Shown here in pieces: positions 7,703-16,344 of a stretch of 34,794 nucleotides of DNA. Each line of letters starts with the position of its first letter. Positions within the stretch are counted from its first letter, which is position 1. The translations under genes were made by a program, and so were the position numbers. The notes under the pieces are model-generated. The model saw only the letters and a program-made list of their open reading frames with translations, ran no database searches and was not told the origin of the DNA. Source of the DNA: Flavobacteriales bacterium (GTDB taxonomy: Bacteria > Bacteroidota > Bacteroidia > Flavobacteriales > TMED113); NCBI GenBank assembly GCA_002707245.1, contig PAMG01000014.1, forward strand, positions 63,720-98,513, written 5' to 3'.

Positions 7703-10276
7703 ATGAATAAAAAATTTGCTTTATTAACCTCTAAATATAGACTCTCTATATTTATAGTATTATTATTGGTTGGTTGTTCCACACAAAAAGATGCAGCACT
7801 TAACCGAGCGTATCACCAGTTAAACACCAAATACAACGCTCTTTTTTATGCAGAAGAACACCTAAAGACAGGTGTGAAAAAAATAACAGAATTACATGTA
7901 GACAATTATAAAGAAACCCTACCAATAAACACATATGGCAGTTTAAAAGACGCACAAGCTTCACAATCATCATTTGACCAGGCAATTGAAAAAAGCACGC
8001 TCGCCATTCAACAACACTCAATGGATATTGATGGTGAAGAAAAAAACAAATTTATTTTCAAAGCATATTCTACTATAGGTAAGGCAAAATTTTATAAAAA
8101 AGACTATTTGCCAGCAATCAACACATTTAACTACATTGTTCGAAAATCTACAAATCCTGAAACCCAATCTGAGGCAGCTTTGTGGGCCACACGTTGCCAA
8201 CAACAACTCAATAATCAGGAGGCTGTATATAACAATATACAAAAGCTGGAAGACGATTATTATCTAACAAAACAACAAGATGCAATTTTGTTCGAGATAA
8301 AAGCAGGGTTGGCTATAGTAGATTCGGACTTTATTGCAGCAGAAAAACATTTATTGAAAGCCATAAGGCTATCTTCCATAAAGAGTAAAAAAACCAGAAT
8401 GTATTTTGTGTTAGGACAAATACAATTGATTACCGGCAATTATGAAAATGCAATAAATTCTTTTCAGCAAGTTGTTAAGAAAAATCCAAAATATGAATTG
8501 GTTTTTAATGCCAAATTAAATCAAACGAAAGCATATAGTCCGAGCTTAAATAATTTTGAGTCTCTTAAAAAAGATTTAAATAAAATGTTAAGAGACAAAA
8601 AAAACAACGAATATCAAGATCAGATTTATTTCGCACTAGCTAATATGGAGTTGAAAAACAATGATACTGTTTCTGCAATAAAATCACTAGCACTTTCAGC
8701 AAGGCTATCAACAACCAACCTGTATCAAAAAACAGAATCCCATTATGCTTTAGCGGAATTATTTTGGTCTCAAAAAGATTATATTAATGCATATAACCAT
8801 TGTGATTCTGCTTATCAATTTGCAGAGTCTAGTAGCGAGAAGTACCAGGAGATCAAAAACATGTTGCGTAACTCGAAAAAAGTAGCTAGTCTATATACAT
8901 TAATTCAACACAATGATAGTGTTATTAATTTGGCTCTTCTTTCAGAAGAAGCAAGAAACCAAATTATTGACAAACACATTTTAGACTTAAAAAAGCAAGA
9001 AGAGGAATTAAAACTAGATAATGAAAGAGGCTCAGGAAACAATGCATTCAACTCTTACGAATACAATAAACAAACACAAAACAGCATGAGTATTACATCC
9101 GGTGGTGGTTGGTATTTTTATAACCCCTCAGCAATGAGCTTGGGCTATTCCGAATTTTTGACGAGATGGGGAAATAGAAAACTAGAAGATAATTGGCGTA
9201 GAAAAAATAAAAACCAAATTCTAACCATAGAGGACGCAGAATCAGACACCCTTTTTCGACCTCCAACAGAAAAAGAAAAATATAATAGAGAATATTATCT
9301 TTCCCAGCTTCCCCTTAAAGAGGATCAACAACAAGTTTTGCTCTCAAAAATAGAGACAGCGTATTATGACTTGTCTGCTATTTTTAGCACCGAATTGGGT
9401 GACTACAATCAATCAGTTGAGCTATATAACGAATTAATAGTTCGGTTTCCATCCACCGACTATAGACAGTTAATTTATTTTGATTTGCACAATATCTATA
9501 ATATTAAAACAGACACAATTCAAGCAAACCGATATTTACAAAAAATAGAAGCTGAATACCCCAACAGTAATTATTTAGACATTTTAAAAGGAAATATACC
9601 AATCAATGAGAAACTAGAAAATGACAAGAACACCTATCAATTAGCTTATGATTTATATAACCAATTTAGCGAAGAATCCTGTGTGAAGTTAGAGAAACTA
9701 TTTCTCAACAACCAAGAATCCATTTTTATTGCAGAAATAGAGCTGCTTAATGCTTTTTGTCAAGCACAAAAAAATGAAAAAAAGCTATTTATAGAAAATC
9801 TGGAGGCCATAAAAACAAAGCATGCTGATAGCCGAATTGTGAATCAGATTGACACTATTTTATCGACCTTAAGTGGCGACAATGCACATGAAGGTCTTCA
9901 TAGTATTTATAAAAAAGAATTTGAGTCACCTCATTATTTTTTCCTATTGATAAATGATATTGCGGTAAGTCTTCCAGAAACACAATTGGCGATATCCAGC
10001 TTCAATGCAAAAAATTATAAATTAGACAGCTTGTCTACTACAAATTTATTATTAAATAAAGATGCACAAATATTGAAGGTTGGCGATTTTAAAAACCAAA
10101 CGCAGGCTCAAGCTTATTATGAGTTAATACAAGAGAACACAACCACGCAAGTGATTTTTAAAAACCAAGATATTATTCCAATGGTGATTAGTGAAGACAA
10201 CTTTGGAGAATTGTTGAGGGCGAGAAATATTAATGACTATATAGAATATTTTAATAAAATTTATTTGTTAAATTGA
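7703..10276 (+). CDS. porW: PorW/SprE-like type IX secretion TPR lipoprotein
   Basis: An 857-residue lipoprotein. The N-terminus has a basic region, a hydrophobic core and a lipobox LVGC with acylated Cys25. The segment after it, with RAYHQLNTKYNALFYAEE, is the characteristic opening of the PorW/SprE family. TPR-like helical repeats follow, clear around 110-160 and 220-260 (for example NYENAINSFQQVVKKNPKY), and a second set lies in the 560-640 region. PorW/SprE is a component of the type IX secretion system of Bacteroidota and in gliding species is needed for motility and secretion of adhesins and enzymes. It precedes a bactofilin gene and the ATP synthase genes. Symbol is given by homology; SprE is the Flavobacterium name. 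No other T9SS core gene is adjacent. Confidence 0.85.
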   Translation: MNKKFALLTSKYRLSIFIVLLLVGCSTQKDAALNRAYHQLNTKYNALFYAEEHLKTGVKKITELHVDNYKETLPINTYGSLKDAQASQSSFDQAIEKSTLAIQQHSMDIDGEEKNKFIFKAYSTIGKAKFYKKDYLPAINTFNYIVRKSTNPETQSEAALWATRCQQQLNNQEAVYNNIQKLEDDYYLTKQQDAILFEIKAGLAIVDSDFIAAEKHLLKAIRLSSIKSKKTRMYFVLGQIQLITGNYENAINSFQQVVKKNPKYELVFNAKLNQTKAYSPSLNNFESLKKDLNKMLRDKKNNEYQDQIYFALANMELKNNDTVSAIKSLALSARLSTTNLYQKTESHYALAELFWSQKDYINAYNHCDSAYQFAESSSEKYQEIKNMLRNSKKVASLYTLIQHNDSVINLALLSEEARNQIIDKHILDLKKQEEELKLDNERGSGNNAFNSYEYNKQTQNSMSITSGGGWYFYNPSAMSLGYSEFLTRWGNRKLEDNWRRKNKNQILTIEDAESDTLFRPPTEKEKYNREYYLSQLPLKEDQQQVLLSKIETAYYDLSAIFSTELGDYNQSVELYNELIVRFPSTDYRQLIYFDLHNIYNIKTDTIQANRYLQKIEAEYPNSNYLDILKGNIPINEKLENDKNTYQLAYDLYNQFSEESCVKLEKLFLNNQESIFIAEIELLNAFCQAQKNEKKLFIENLEAIKTKHADSRIVNQIDTILSTLSGDNAHEGLHSIYKKEFESPHYFFLLINDIAVSLPETQLAISSFNAKNYKLDSLSTTNLLLNKDAQILKVGDFKNQTQAQAYYELIQENTTTQVIFKNQDIIPMVISEDNFGELLRARNINDYIEYFNKIYLLN

Positions 10277-10295
10277 ATTCCAAAGAATTATTTAT

Positions 10296-10697
10296 ATGTT
10301 AAGATCAACAGAAAAAAACAATGAAATTAATGCAATTTCATCCGGATCGATATTACAAGGTGATTTAACCTCTAGTTCTGATGTGAGGATAGATGGCCAT
10401 TTAACAGGCTCTGTCAAAACAGACGGCAGACTTGTGTTAGGAGAGGGTGGCGTTATTGAGGGTGAAGTTAATTGTAAAAATGCCATAATTGCCGGGGAGC
10501 TTAAAGCAACTATTATTACAGAGGAATTGTTGACACTGAAATCAACCGCTAAGCTGTCGGGAGAAATTATATCCGCTCAATTAGCTATCGAGCCTGGTGC
10601 TATTTTTTCTGGAAAATGCAGCATGGGTCCGGTTATCAAAAACATCAACAAGACTAAATCGAAAACAGAGTCAGAAGTCAGTGAAAAAACAGCATAG
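10296..10697 (+). CDS. Bactofilin (polymer-forming cytoskeletal protein)
   Basis: A 133-residue protein with the bactofilin pattern: a short disordered N-terminus (about 1-17), a right-handed beta-helix core (about 18-110) of glycine-rich repeats such as DVRIDGHLTGSVKTDGRLVL, VIEGEVNCKNAIIAGELKA and AKLSGEIISAQLAIEPGAIF, and a charged tail. Bactofilins polymerise without nucleotides into filaments at the inner membrane and position cell-wall enzymes. The gene starts 19 nt after porW and 10 nt before a small membrane-protein gene, so it is probably co-transcribed with them. The M23 endopeptidase on the far side of porW is a plausible functional partner. Confidence 0.93.
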   Translation: MLRSTEKNNEINAISSGSILQGDLTSSSDVRIDGHLTGSVKTDGRLVLGEGGVIEGEVNCKNAIIAGELKATIITEELLTLKSTAKLSGEIISAQLAIEPGAIFSGKCSMGPVIKNINKTKSKTESEVSEKTA

Positions 10698-10707
10698 GTT
10701 GAATTAA

Positions 10708-11097
10708 ATGAAAAAACATTTAACAAACAATCTGTTGACATCGGGTGCTATTTTAATGGGCCTGCTATTTGTATCTGTTTTTGTCAATTACGCCCCACTT
10801 CTTTATTATTTTTTAGTAGTTTTATTCTTTCTCCTCATCTATACTATTAAATCCATATTATTAATTAAACTTGGCACAACCCCTCAAAGATTTTTGATGA
10901 TATATAATTTTATGACGGTATTAAAAATGTTAATATCCATTGGTTTTTTGGTTGTTTGTTTTTTTCTTTTAGGAGATGTTACCTCAAATTCAGACAAAAT
11001 ATATTTTTCATTATTTTTCATTGCTTTATATTTTTTATTCTTAATAATTAATACAAAAAGTTTTTTTTCCAATGACAATGAAACAGCGGGAAAATAA
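10708..11097 (+). CDS. Small four-helix membrane protein of the ATP synthase region
   Basis: A 129-residue, strongly hydrophobic protein with about four membrane helices (roughly 10-28, 30-53, 68-92 and 98-115) and a polar tail. I do not recognise a specific domain. Its place just before atpZ and its helical layout recall small proteins found beside AtpI/AtpZ in flavobacterial ATP synthase loci, possibly DUF6168-like, but this rests on context. Its 3' end overlaps the atpZ start by 26 nt, which suggests coupled translation and a link to ATP synthase assembly. Confidence 0.75.
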   Translation: MKKHLTNNLLTSGAILMGLLFVSVFVNYAPLLYYFLVVLFFLLIYTIKSILLIKLGTTPQRFLMIYNFMTVLKMLISIGFLVVCFFLLGDVTSNSDKIYFSLFFIALYFLFLIINTKSFFSNDNETAGK

Positions 11098-11281
11098 TCC
11101 ATTTAAATACTATTTGTCTGGCACACAAATTGCAATTACTGTTTTTGCATCTGTTTTTTTTGGTTATCAGTTAGATAAATTATTTGATAATGAAATATAT
11201 TACATAACTATCATTGTTTCTTTGTTGTCTATTTTCTATACTTTATATGGTTTAATTAAGGATGTTAGTAAAAAAAAATAA
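11072..11281 (+). CDS. atpZ: AtpZ/AtpI-family small membrane protein
   Basis: A 69-residue protein with two membrane helices (about 18-33 and 40-62) and the family hallmark FFGYQLDKLF between them, followed by a basic tail. AtpZ/AtpI proteins sit beside F1Fo genes and are thought to help c-ring assembly or carry divalent cations. A second in-frame ATG at 11078 is an equally possible start. It overlaps the preceding gene and is separated from atpB by a 93-nt gap holding a promoter-like box. Confidence 0.82.
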   Translation: MTMKQRENNPFKYYLSGTQIAITVFASVFFGYQLDKLFDNEIYYITIIVSLLSIFYTLYGLIKDVSKKK

Positions 11282-11331
11282 AATCATAAAAAAAGCTCAT
11301 AATAATGCGTGGTTATTAATCATAAATTAAT

Positions 11332-11339
11332 TACTTTTG
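11332..11339 (+). promoter_or_regulatory. Putative -7 box for the atpBEFHAG operon
   Basis: TACTTTTG is a perfect match to the Bacteroidota -7 consensus TAnnTTTG and lies 36 nt before the atpB ATG, which would give a leader of about 30 nt. No clear TTG -33 element is seen at the expected distance. The rest of the 93-nt gap is A/T-rich with only a weak 6-bp inverted repeat. Confidence 0.5.
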
Positions 11340-11374
11340 TTTTCGATTTTTAAAACATAAATAATCATCACATT

Positions 11375-12445
11375 ATGATGCTTAGATTTTTTGTCGGACT
11401 TTTTTTCTTAACTACTATTTTTTATTCATCCCCTGTTTTTGGGGCTTCCGTTGGTGGGCCTGGTGATGGTAATGAAAAATTTCAACCAGGAGACATGATT
11501 ATGCATCACATTTTAGATGCACATGAGTGGCATATTTTAGACTGGAAGGGGCATGCGGTTTCTATTCCACTTCCTATTATTTTATTACACGAGGGAAAGG
11601 GATTGAAAGTTTTTTCTTCTTCTAAATTTGATCACGGAAAATCTACCCATCAAGGCTATAAATTAGTTTATGGAAAGACAACTAGCATTGAGTTTGTTAA
11701 CGAAGATGGAAGCAATAATGTTGCAGAAACAGCAAAAATATGGGATTTTTCAATTACTAAAAATGTATTTTCATTGATATTCAGCATCTTGATTTTACTA
11801 TTTGTATTCATAACAATTAGTAAGAGATATAGAAAAAACAAAAATAAAGCCCCGAGCGGAATCCAGTCTTTACTTGAACCTATAGTCATTTTTGTTAGAG
11901 ATGATATTGCTAAATCTGCCATAGGCGAAAAGGAATATAAAAAATATCTTCCGTTCTTATTAACAGTATTCTTTTTTATATTTCTGAATAATCTACTAGG
12001 ACTAATACCATTTTTCCCTGGTGGTGCTAATTTAACAGGGAATATTGCTGTTCCTTTAGTTTTGGCAGCAATGGTGTTTATAATAACAACATTAAGTGGT
12101 AAAAAATATTATTGGAAGCACATTTTTGCAATGCCTGGTGTACCAAAACCGGTATTGTTAATATTGACGCCAATAGAAATATTTGGGGTTTTTTTAAAAC
12201 CTCTTGTATTAATGATAAGGTTGTTTGCTAACATTACAGCCGGACACATAATTATCTTGTCTTTTTTCAGTATGATATTTATCTTTGGAGAGATGAGCCC
12301 TGTGGCTGGATATGGAGTTTCTGTTTTCTCAGGACTTTTTGTGTTGTTTATGATGACCTTAGAACTATTAGTGGCTTTTTTACAAGCCTATGTATTTACA
12401 TTATTAGCAGCAATGTATTTTGGCATGGCGGTAGAAGAACACTAA
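11375..12445 (+). CDS. atpB: F1Fo ATP synthase subunit a
   Basis: A 356-residue membrane subunit forming the proton half-channels against the c-ring. The essential arginine is Arg282 in LMIRLFANITAGH. The C-terminal part has the usual helices, including the LLAAMYFGMAVEEH end. Unlike the roughly 270-residue enterobacterial protein, it starts with a signal-peptide-like segment (about 1-24) and an extra domain of about 90 residues outside the membrane, rich in histidine (eight between 44 and 92, including MHHILDAHEWH). An extended N-terminus of this kind is usual in Bacteroidota. It is the first gene of the ATP synthase block, 41 nt before atpE. Confidence 0.96.
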   Translation: MMLRFFVGLFFLTTIFYSSPVFGASVGGPGDGNEKFQPGDMIMHHILDAHEWHILDWKGHAVSIPLPIILLHEGKGLKVFSSSKFDHGKSTHQGYKLVYGKTTSIEFVNEDGSNNVAETAKIWDFSITKNVFSLIFSILILLFVFITISKRYRKNKNKAPSGIQSLLEPIVIFVRDDIAKSAIGEKEYKKYLPFLLTVFFFIFLNNLLGLIPFFPGGANLTGNIAVPLVLAAMVFIITTLSGKKYYWKHIFAMPGVPKPVLLILTPIEIFGVFLKPLVLMIRLFANITAGHIIILSFFSMIFIFGEMSPVAGYGVSVFSGLFVLFMMTLELLVAFLQAYVFTLLAAMYFGMAVEEH

Positions 12446-12462
12446 AAAATTATTTAAAATGA

Positions 12463-12738
<276 letters not shown>

Positions 12739-12775
12739 GTGAAATAAACTATTTAAAACATAAAAAAATTTTTAT

Positions 12776-13267
12776 ATGGAACTAGTTAAACCAGATATAG
12801 GTCTGTTGTTTTGGATGACAACATGCTTTATTCTTTTACTTGTGCTTATGAAAAAATTTGCTTGGGGGCCAATATTAAAGGCTTTAAACGAAAGAGAGCA
12901 GGGTATTCAAACCGCTCTTGATCAAGCTGAAGAGGCCCAAAAGCAAATTTCTGAAGCGACATCAAGAGTAGCACAGATTTTAGAGGAGGGAAAAAAAGAA
13001 AAAGAAAAGCTTATAAAAGAAACACAAATAGAATTGTCAGAATATAAAAAAGAACAACAAAGCAAGATAAATATTCAAATGGATGCTCAGCTAAAGTCTG
13101 TCAAAGACGAGATTGCTCAACAAAAAAGAGCTGCGATAGGAGAATTAAAAAATACTGTTGCAGAGCTATCTATAGATATTGCTGAAAAAATTCTTAAAAA
13201 AGAACTTGAAAACCCAAATCAACATAATTCTTTAATTATGGATAGTGTTGAAGATTTACAGATATAA
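12776..13267 (+). CDS. atpF: F1Fo ATP synthase subunit b
   Basis: A 163-residue peripheral-stalk subunit. A short periplasmic start precedes one membrane helix (about 9-27, GLLFWMTTCFILLLVLMKKF) and the family's WGPILKALNERE segment. The remainder is a long charged helix rich in Lys, Glu and Gln that dimerises as a coiled coil and holds F1 still. It starts 37 nt after atpE and ends 5 nt before atpH. Confidence 0.95.
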   Translation: MELVKPDIGLLFWMTTCFILLLVLMKKFAWGPILKALNEREQGIQTALDQAEEAQKQISEATSRVAQILEEGKKEKEKLIKETQIELSEYKKEQQSKINIQMDAQLKSVKDEIAQQKRAAIGELKNTVAELSIDIAEKILKKELENPNQHNSLIMDSVEDLQI

Positions 13268-13272
13268 TAATT

Positions 13273-13803
13273 ATGCAAACAACAAAAGCCTCAAATAGAT
13301 ACGCACAAGCTCTTTTTGAAATAGCTATAGAAAACAGTATACTGGATGAGGTTATGGGTGATTTAAAGCTTATTTCAGGAACGATTCAGAATGAAATAGA
13401 CCTAATAGACTTAATTAAAAACCCCACAATTAATAAAAGCACAAAGAAGACTATTTTTGAAAAAATTTTCATAAAAAAGGTGAATAAAAGCACTATGAAT
13501 TTTTTATCGCTGGTTATTGGTAAAAATAGGGAGGCTTATTTATTAGATATGATTAATAAATACCAAGACCTATACAACGAGCATTACAATATTGTTGTAG
13601 CACATATTATTTCAGCAGAACCGATGGATGAAGCCTTAAAGAATAAAATAAAAGCAAAAATAAATATTGGTGGCAGTGTTCATATAGAAGAAAAAATAGA
13701 TAAAAGTTTGCTTGGGGGTTTTATTATAAAAACAGGAGATTTACAATATGATGCAAGTATCAGAAAAAAAATAAAAAATGCTAAACGTGCATTTAAACTA
13801 TAA
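13273..13803 (+). CDS. atpH: F1Fo ATP synthase subunit delta
   Basis: A 176-residue protein linking the b stalk to the top of F1. The N-terminal helical domain begins with the typical NRYAQALFEIA, and the C-terminal end shows the family's LLGGFIIKTGDLQYDASIR. Length is normal. It sits 5 nt after atpF and 12 nt before atpA. Confidence 0.95.
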   Translation: MQTTKASNRYAQALFEIAIENSILDEVMGDLKLISGTIQNEIDLIDLIKNPTINKSTKKTIFEKIFIKKVNKSTMNFLSLVIGKNREAYLLDMINKYQDLYNEHYNIVVAHIISAEPMDEALKNKIKAKINIGGSVHIEEKIDKSLLGGFIIKTGDLQYDASIRKKIKNAKRAFKL

Positions 13804-13815
13804 ATATTAAATAAA

Positions 13816-15399
13816 ATGACAGAAATTAAATCATCAGAAGTATCACAGATTTTAAAATCAGAATTAAAAAATTTAGAATCAACAGCTAGCTTAGAAGAGA
13901 CAGGTACAGTTTTGGCAGTTGGTGACGGAATTGCAAGAATTTATGGGTTGGCTAATGCTCAATCTGGGGAATTGATAGAGTTTAATGATGACAAAAATCA
14001 ACAAGCGATTGTTCTGAACTTAGAAGAAGATAATGTTGGTGCAGTATTATTAGGCTCCTCAACAAAAATTAAAGAAGGAGATTCGGTTAAACGAACGAAT
14101 AAAATAGCATCAGTAAACGTAGGTGAAGGAATGCTTGGACGTGTTGTTAATGCCTTAGGGCAACCAATAGACGGAAAGGGGCCAATCATTGGCGAAACAT
14201 ATGAAATGCCACTAGAACGTAAAGCTCCAGGTGTGATTTACCGACAACCAGTAAATGAACCGCTCCAAACAGGAATTAAAGCTATTGATGCAATGATTCC
14301 TATAGGTAGGGGGCAAAGAGAGCTTATTATTGGAGATAGGCAGACCGGAAAAACATCGGTTGCCTTAGATACAATCATTAATCAAAAAGAATTTTTTGAG
14401 CAAGGTGAGCCTGTTTATTGTATTTATGTTGCGACTTCGCAAAAGGGATCAACAATTGCTAACATAACTAAAATGTTAAGTGATAATGGCGCACTGCCAT
14501 ATACAGTAATTGTTGCTGCAGCTGCGTCGGATCCAGCTCCAATGCAATTTTACTCTCCATTTACAGGAGCAGCAATAGGGGAGTTTTTTAGAGATACTGG
14601 GCGTCACGCATTAATTGTATATGATGACCTATCAAAACAAGCTGTTTCATATAGAGAGGTGTCATTGCTATTAAGAAGACCCCCGGGGAGAGAGGCCTAC
14701 CCAGGAGATGTTTTTTATTTACACTCTAGATTATTAGAGAGGGCAGCTAAAATTAATTCTTCTAATGAAATTGCTTCTTCAATGAATGACCTGCCAGACT
14801 CACTAAAACCAATTGTTCAGGGTGGAGGGTCTTTAACAGCTCTACCAATAATAGAAACTCAAGCAGGAGATGTTTCTGCATATATACCAACGAATGTTAT
14901 ATCTATTACGGATGGTCAAATATTTTTAGAATCAGATTTATTTAATTCAGGAGTTCGTCCAGCAATTAATGTAGGAATTTCCGTCTCCCGTGTTGGAGGT
15001 AGCGCCCAAGTGAAGTCGATGAAAAAAGTTTCAGGAACATTAAAGCTAGACCAAGCGCAGTATCGAGAATTAGAAGCATTTGCAAAATTTGGTTCAGATT
15101 TAGATGCCGCGACAACGGCCGTTTTAGAAAAGGGGAAACGAAATGTTGAAATCTTGAAACAGGGGCTAAATAAACCCATGAAGGTGGAGGAGCAGATTGC
15201 TATAATTTACTGTGGTGTAAATGGGTTATTAAATAAAGTTCCGGTCAATAAAATAAAAGAATGCGAAGCGGAATTAATTAAACTTATGCATAAAGATTTT
15301 GGTAGTACGTTGGCTGAATTAAAAAGTGGAAAACTAAGTGATGAAGCGACAGAAAATATCAAAACAGCATTGGGACAAGTTTTAAAAAATTTCAATTAA
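13816..15399 (+). CDS. atpA: F1 ATP synthase subunit alpha
   Basis: A 527-residue, non-catalytic nucleotide-binding subunit of the F1 hexamer. The Walker A motif GDRQTGKT is at residues 173-180, the Walker B region is [12 protein letters not shown], and the [20 protein letters not shown] segment contains the arginine finger region near [11 protein letters not shown] further on. Length is close to the bacterial norm of about 510. It lies between atpH and atpG with short gaps, as in other Bacteroidota. Confidence 0.98.
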   Translation: MTEIKSSEVSQILKSELKNLESTASLEETGTVLAVGDGIARIYGLANAQSGELIEFNDDKNQQAIVLNLEEDNVGAVLLGSSTKIKEGDSVKRTNKIASVNVGEGMLGRVVNALGQPIDGKGPIIGETYEMPLERKAPGVIYRQPVNEPLQTGIKAIDAMIPIGRGQRELIIGDRQTGKTSVALDTIINQKEFFEQGEPVYCIYVATSQKGSTIANITKMLSDNGALPYTVIVAAAASDPAPMQFYSPFTGAAIGEFFRDTGRHALIVYDDLSKQAVSYREVSLLLRRPPGREAYPGDVFYLHSRLLERAAKINSSNEIASSMNDLPDSLKPIVQGGGSLTALPIIETQAGDVSAYIPTNVISITDGQIFLESDLFNSGVRPAINVGISVSRVGGSAQVKSMKKVSGTLKLDQAQYRELEAFAKFGSDLDAATTAVLEKGKRNVEILKQGLNKPMKVEEQIAIIYCGVNGLLNKVPVNKIKECEAELIKLMHKDFGSTLAELKSGKLSDEATENIKTALGQVLKNFN

Positions 15400-15406
15400 G
15401 AATTAA

Positions 15407-16264
15407 ATGTCAAATTTAAAAGAAATAAGATCTAGAATCGCCTCTATTTCATCGACGATGAAAATTACTAGTGCGATGAAAATGGTGTCAGCAGCTAAAT
15501 TAAAAAAAGCACAAGATAGGATGTCTAATATAAGACCCTATGCAAAAGCGCTTAAGTCAACGATTCAAAATCTACTTCCTAATGTAAATCACTCAGAAAT
15601 TAAATTAACAAAACAGTTTTCTGAAAAGCAGAAAACCTTAATTGTTGCTATCACCTCCAACAGGGGTTTGTGTGGAGGATTTAATGCTAATATTTTTAAA
15701 AAAGCCAAAGAATTAAAAAATGAAGATATTGAGGTGTTTTCAATTGGCAAAAAATCAGCTGATTTATTTTCAAGAAACCAATACCGTGTTATTAAAACAG
15801 AAAACGATATTTTAGATGAACCGACTCGTGTACTTAGCCAAAAAATTTCACAAGAAATTATTAATGAATTTTTATCTGGAAAATGGTCAAAGGTTATTCT
15901 TATTTATAACAAGTTTAAAAATGCGGGAACACAAATTGTAGAGTCGACTCCTATTTTACCAATTAAAATTAATGATGAGGACACTGAGGACAATCAAAGT
16001 GGAAAAGATTATATTTTTGAGCCCGACAAAACAAGTATTATAAATACATTAATTCCAAATCAAATACACACCCAATTATTTGAAGCTGTTTTAAATTCAA
16101 TTGCAGCAGAACATGGGGCTAGAATGACAGCAATGCATAAAGCTACCGACAATGCTAATGAGTTAAAACAAAATTTAACACTTGCATATAATAGACAAAG
16201 ACAAGCAGCAATAACAAATGAAATACTAGAAATAGTAGCTGGCGCCGAAGCATTAAATGGTTAA
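15407..16264 (+). CDS. atpG: F1 ATP synthase subunit gamma
   Basis: A 285-residue central rotor shaft. Two long terminal helices form the coiled coil: the N-terminal one has the hallmark STMKITSAMKMVSAAKLKKAQ and the C-terminal one ends NRQRQAAITNEILEIVAGAEAL. The middle alpha/beta domain includes SNRGLCGGFN. It is the last gene of the block; beta and epsilon (atpD, atpC) do not follow, which is normal for Bacteroidota, where they sit elsewhere. An 80-nt gap separates it from the next gene. Confidence 0.97.
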   Translation: MSNLKEIRSRIASISSTMKITSAMKMVSAAKLKKAQDRMSNIRPYAKALKSTIQNLLPNVNHSEIKLTKQFSEKQKTLIVAITSNRGLCGGFNANIFKKAKELKNEDIEVFSIGKKSADLFSRNQYRVIKTENDILDEPTRVLSQKISQEIINEFLSGKWSKVILIYNKFKNAGTQIVESTPILPIKINDEDTEDNQSGKDYIFEPDKTSIINTLIPNQIHTQLFEAVLNSIAAEHGARMTAMHKATDNANELKQNLTLAYNRQRQAAITNEILEIVAGAEALNG

Positions 16265-16328
16265 TCTCACAGGCGCAAGCAACAAAGATATCGATTTTAA
16301 GCACCTACTATATCCCAGTTCAATTTTA

Positions 16329-16336
16329 TATATTTG
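16329..16336 (+). promoter_or_regulatory. Putative -7 box just before the histidine kinase gene
   Basis: TATATTTG matches TAnnTTTG exactly and ends 8 nt before the kinase ATG at 16345. If used, the transcript would be leaderless or nearly so. No -33 TTG is clear upstream. The 80-nt gap 16265-16344 otherwise holds no obvious terminator hairpin for the ATP synthase operon. Confidence 0.35.
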
Positions 16337-16344
16337 ATATATTA

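Noticed and set aside
11298-11320. Terminator hairpin between atpZ and atpB (TAATAA with TTATTA)
   Set aside because: The stem is only six A-T pairs with no G-C and no following U-run, so it would be too weak.
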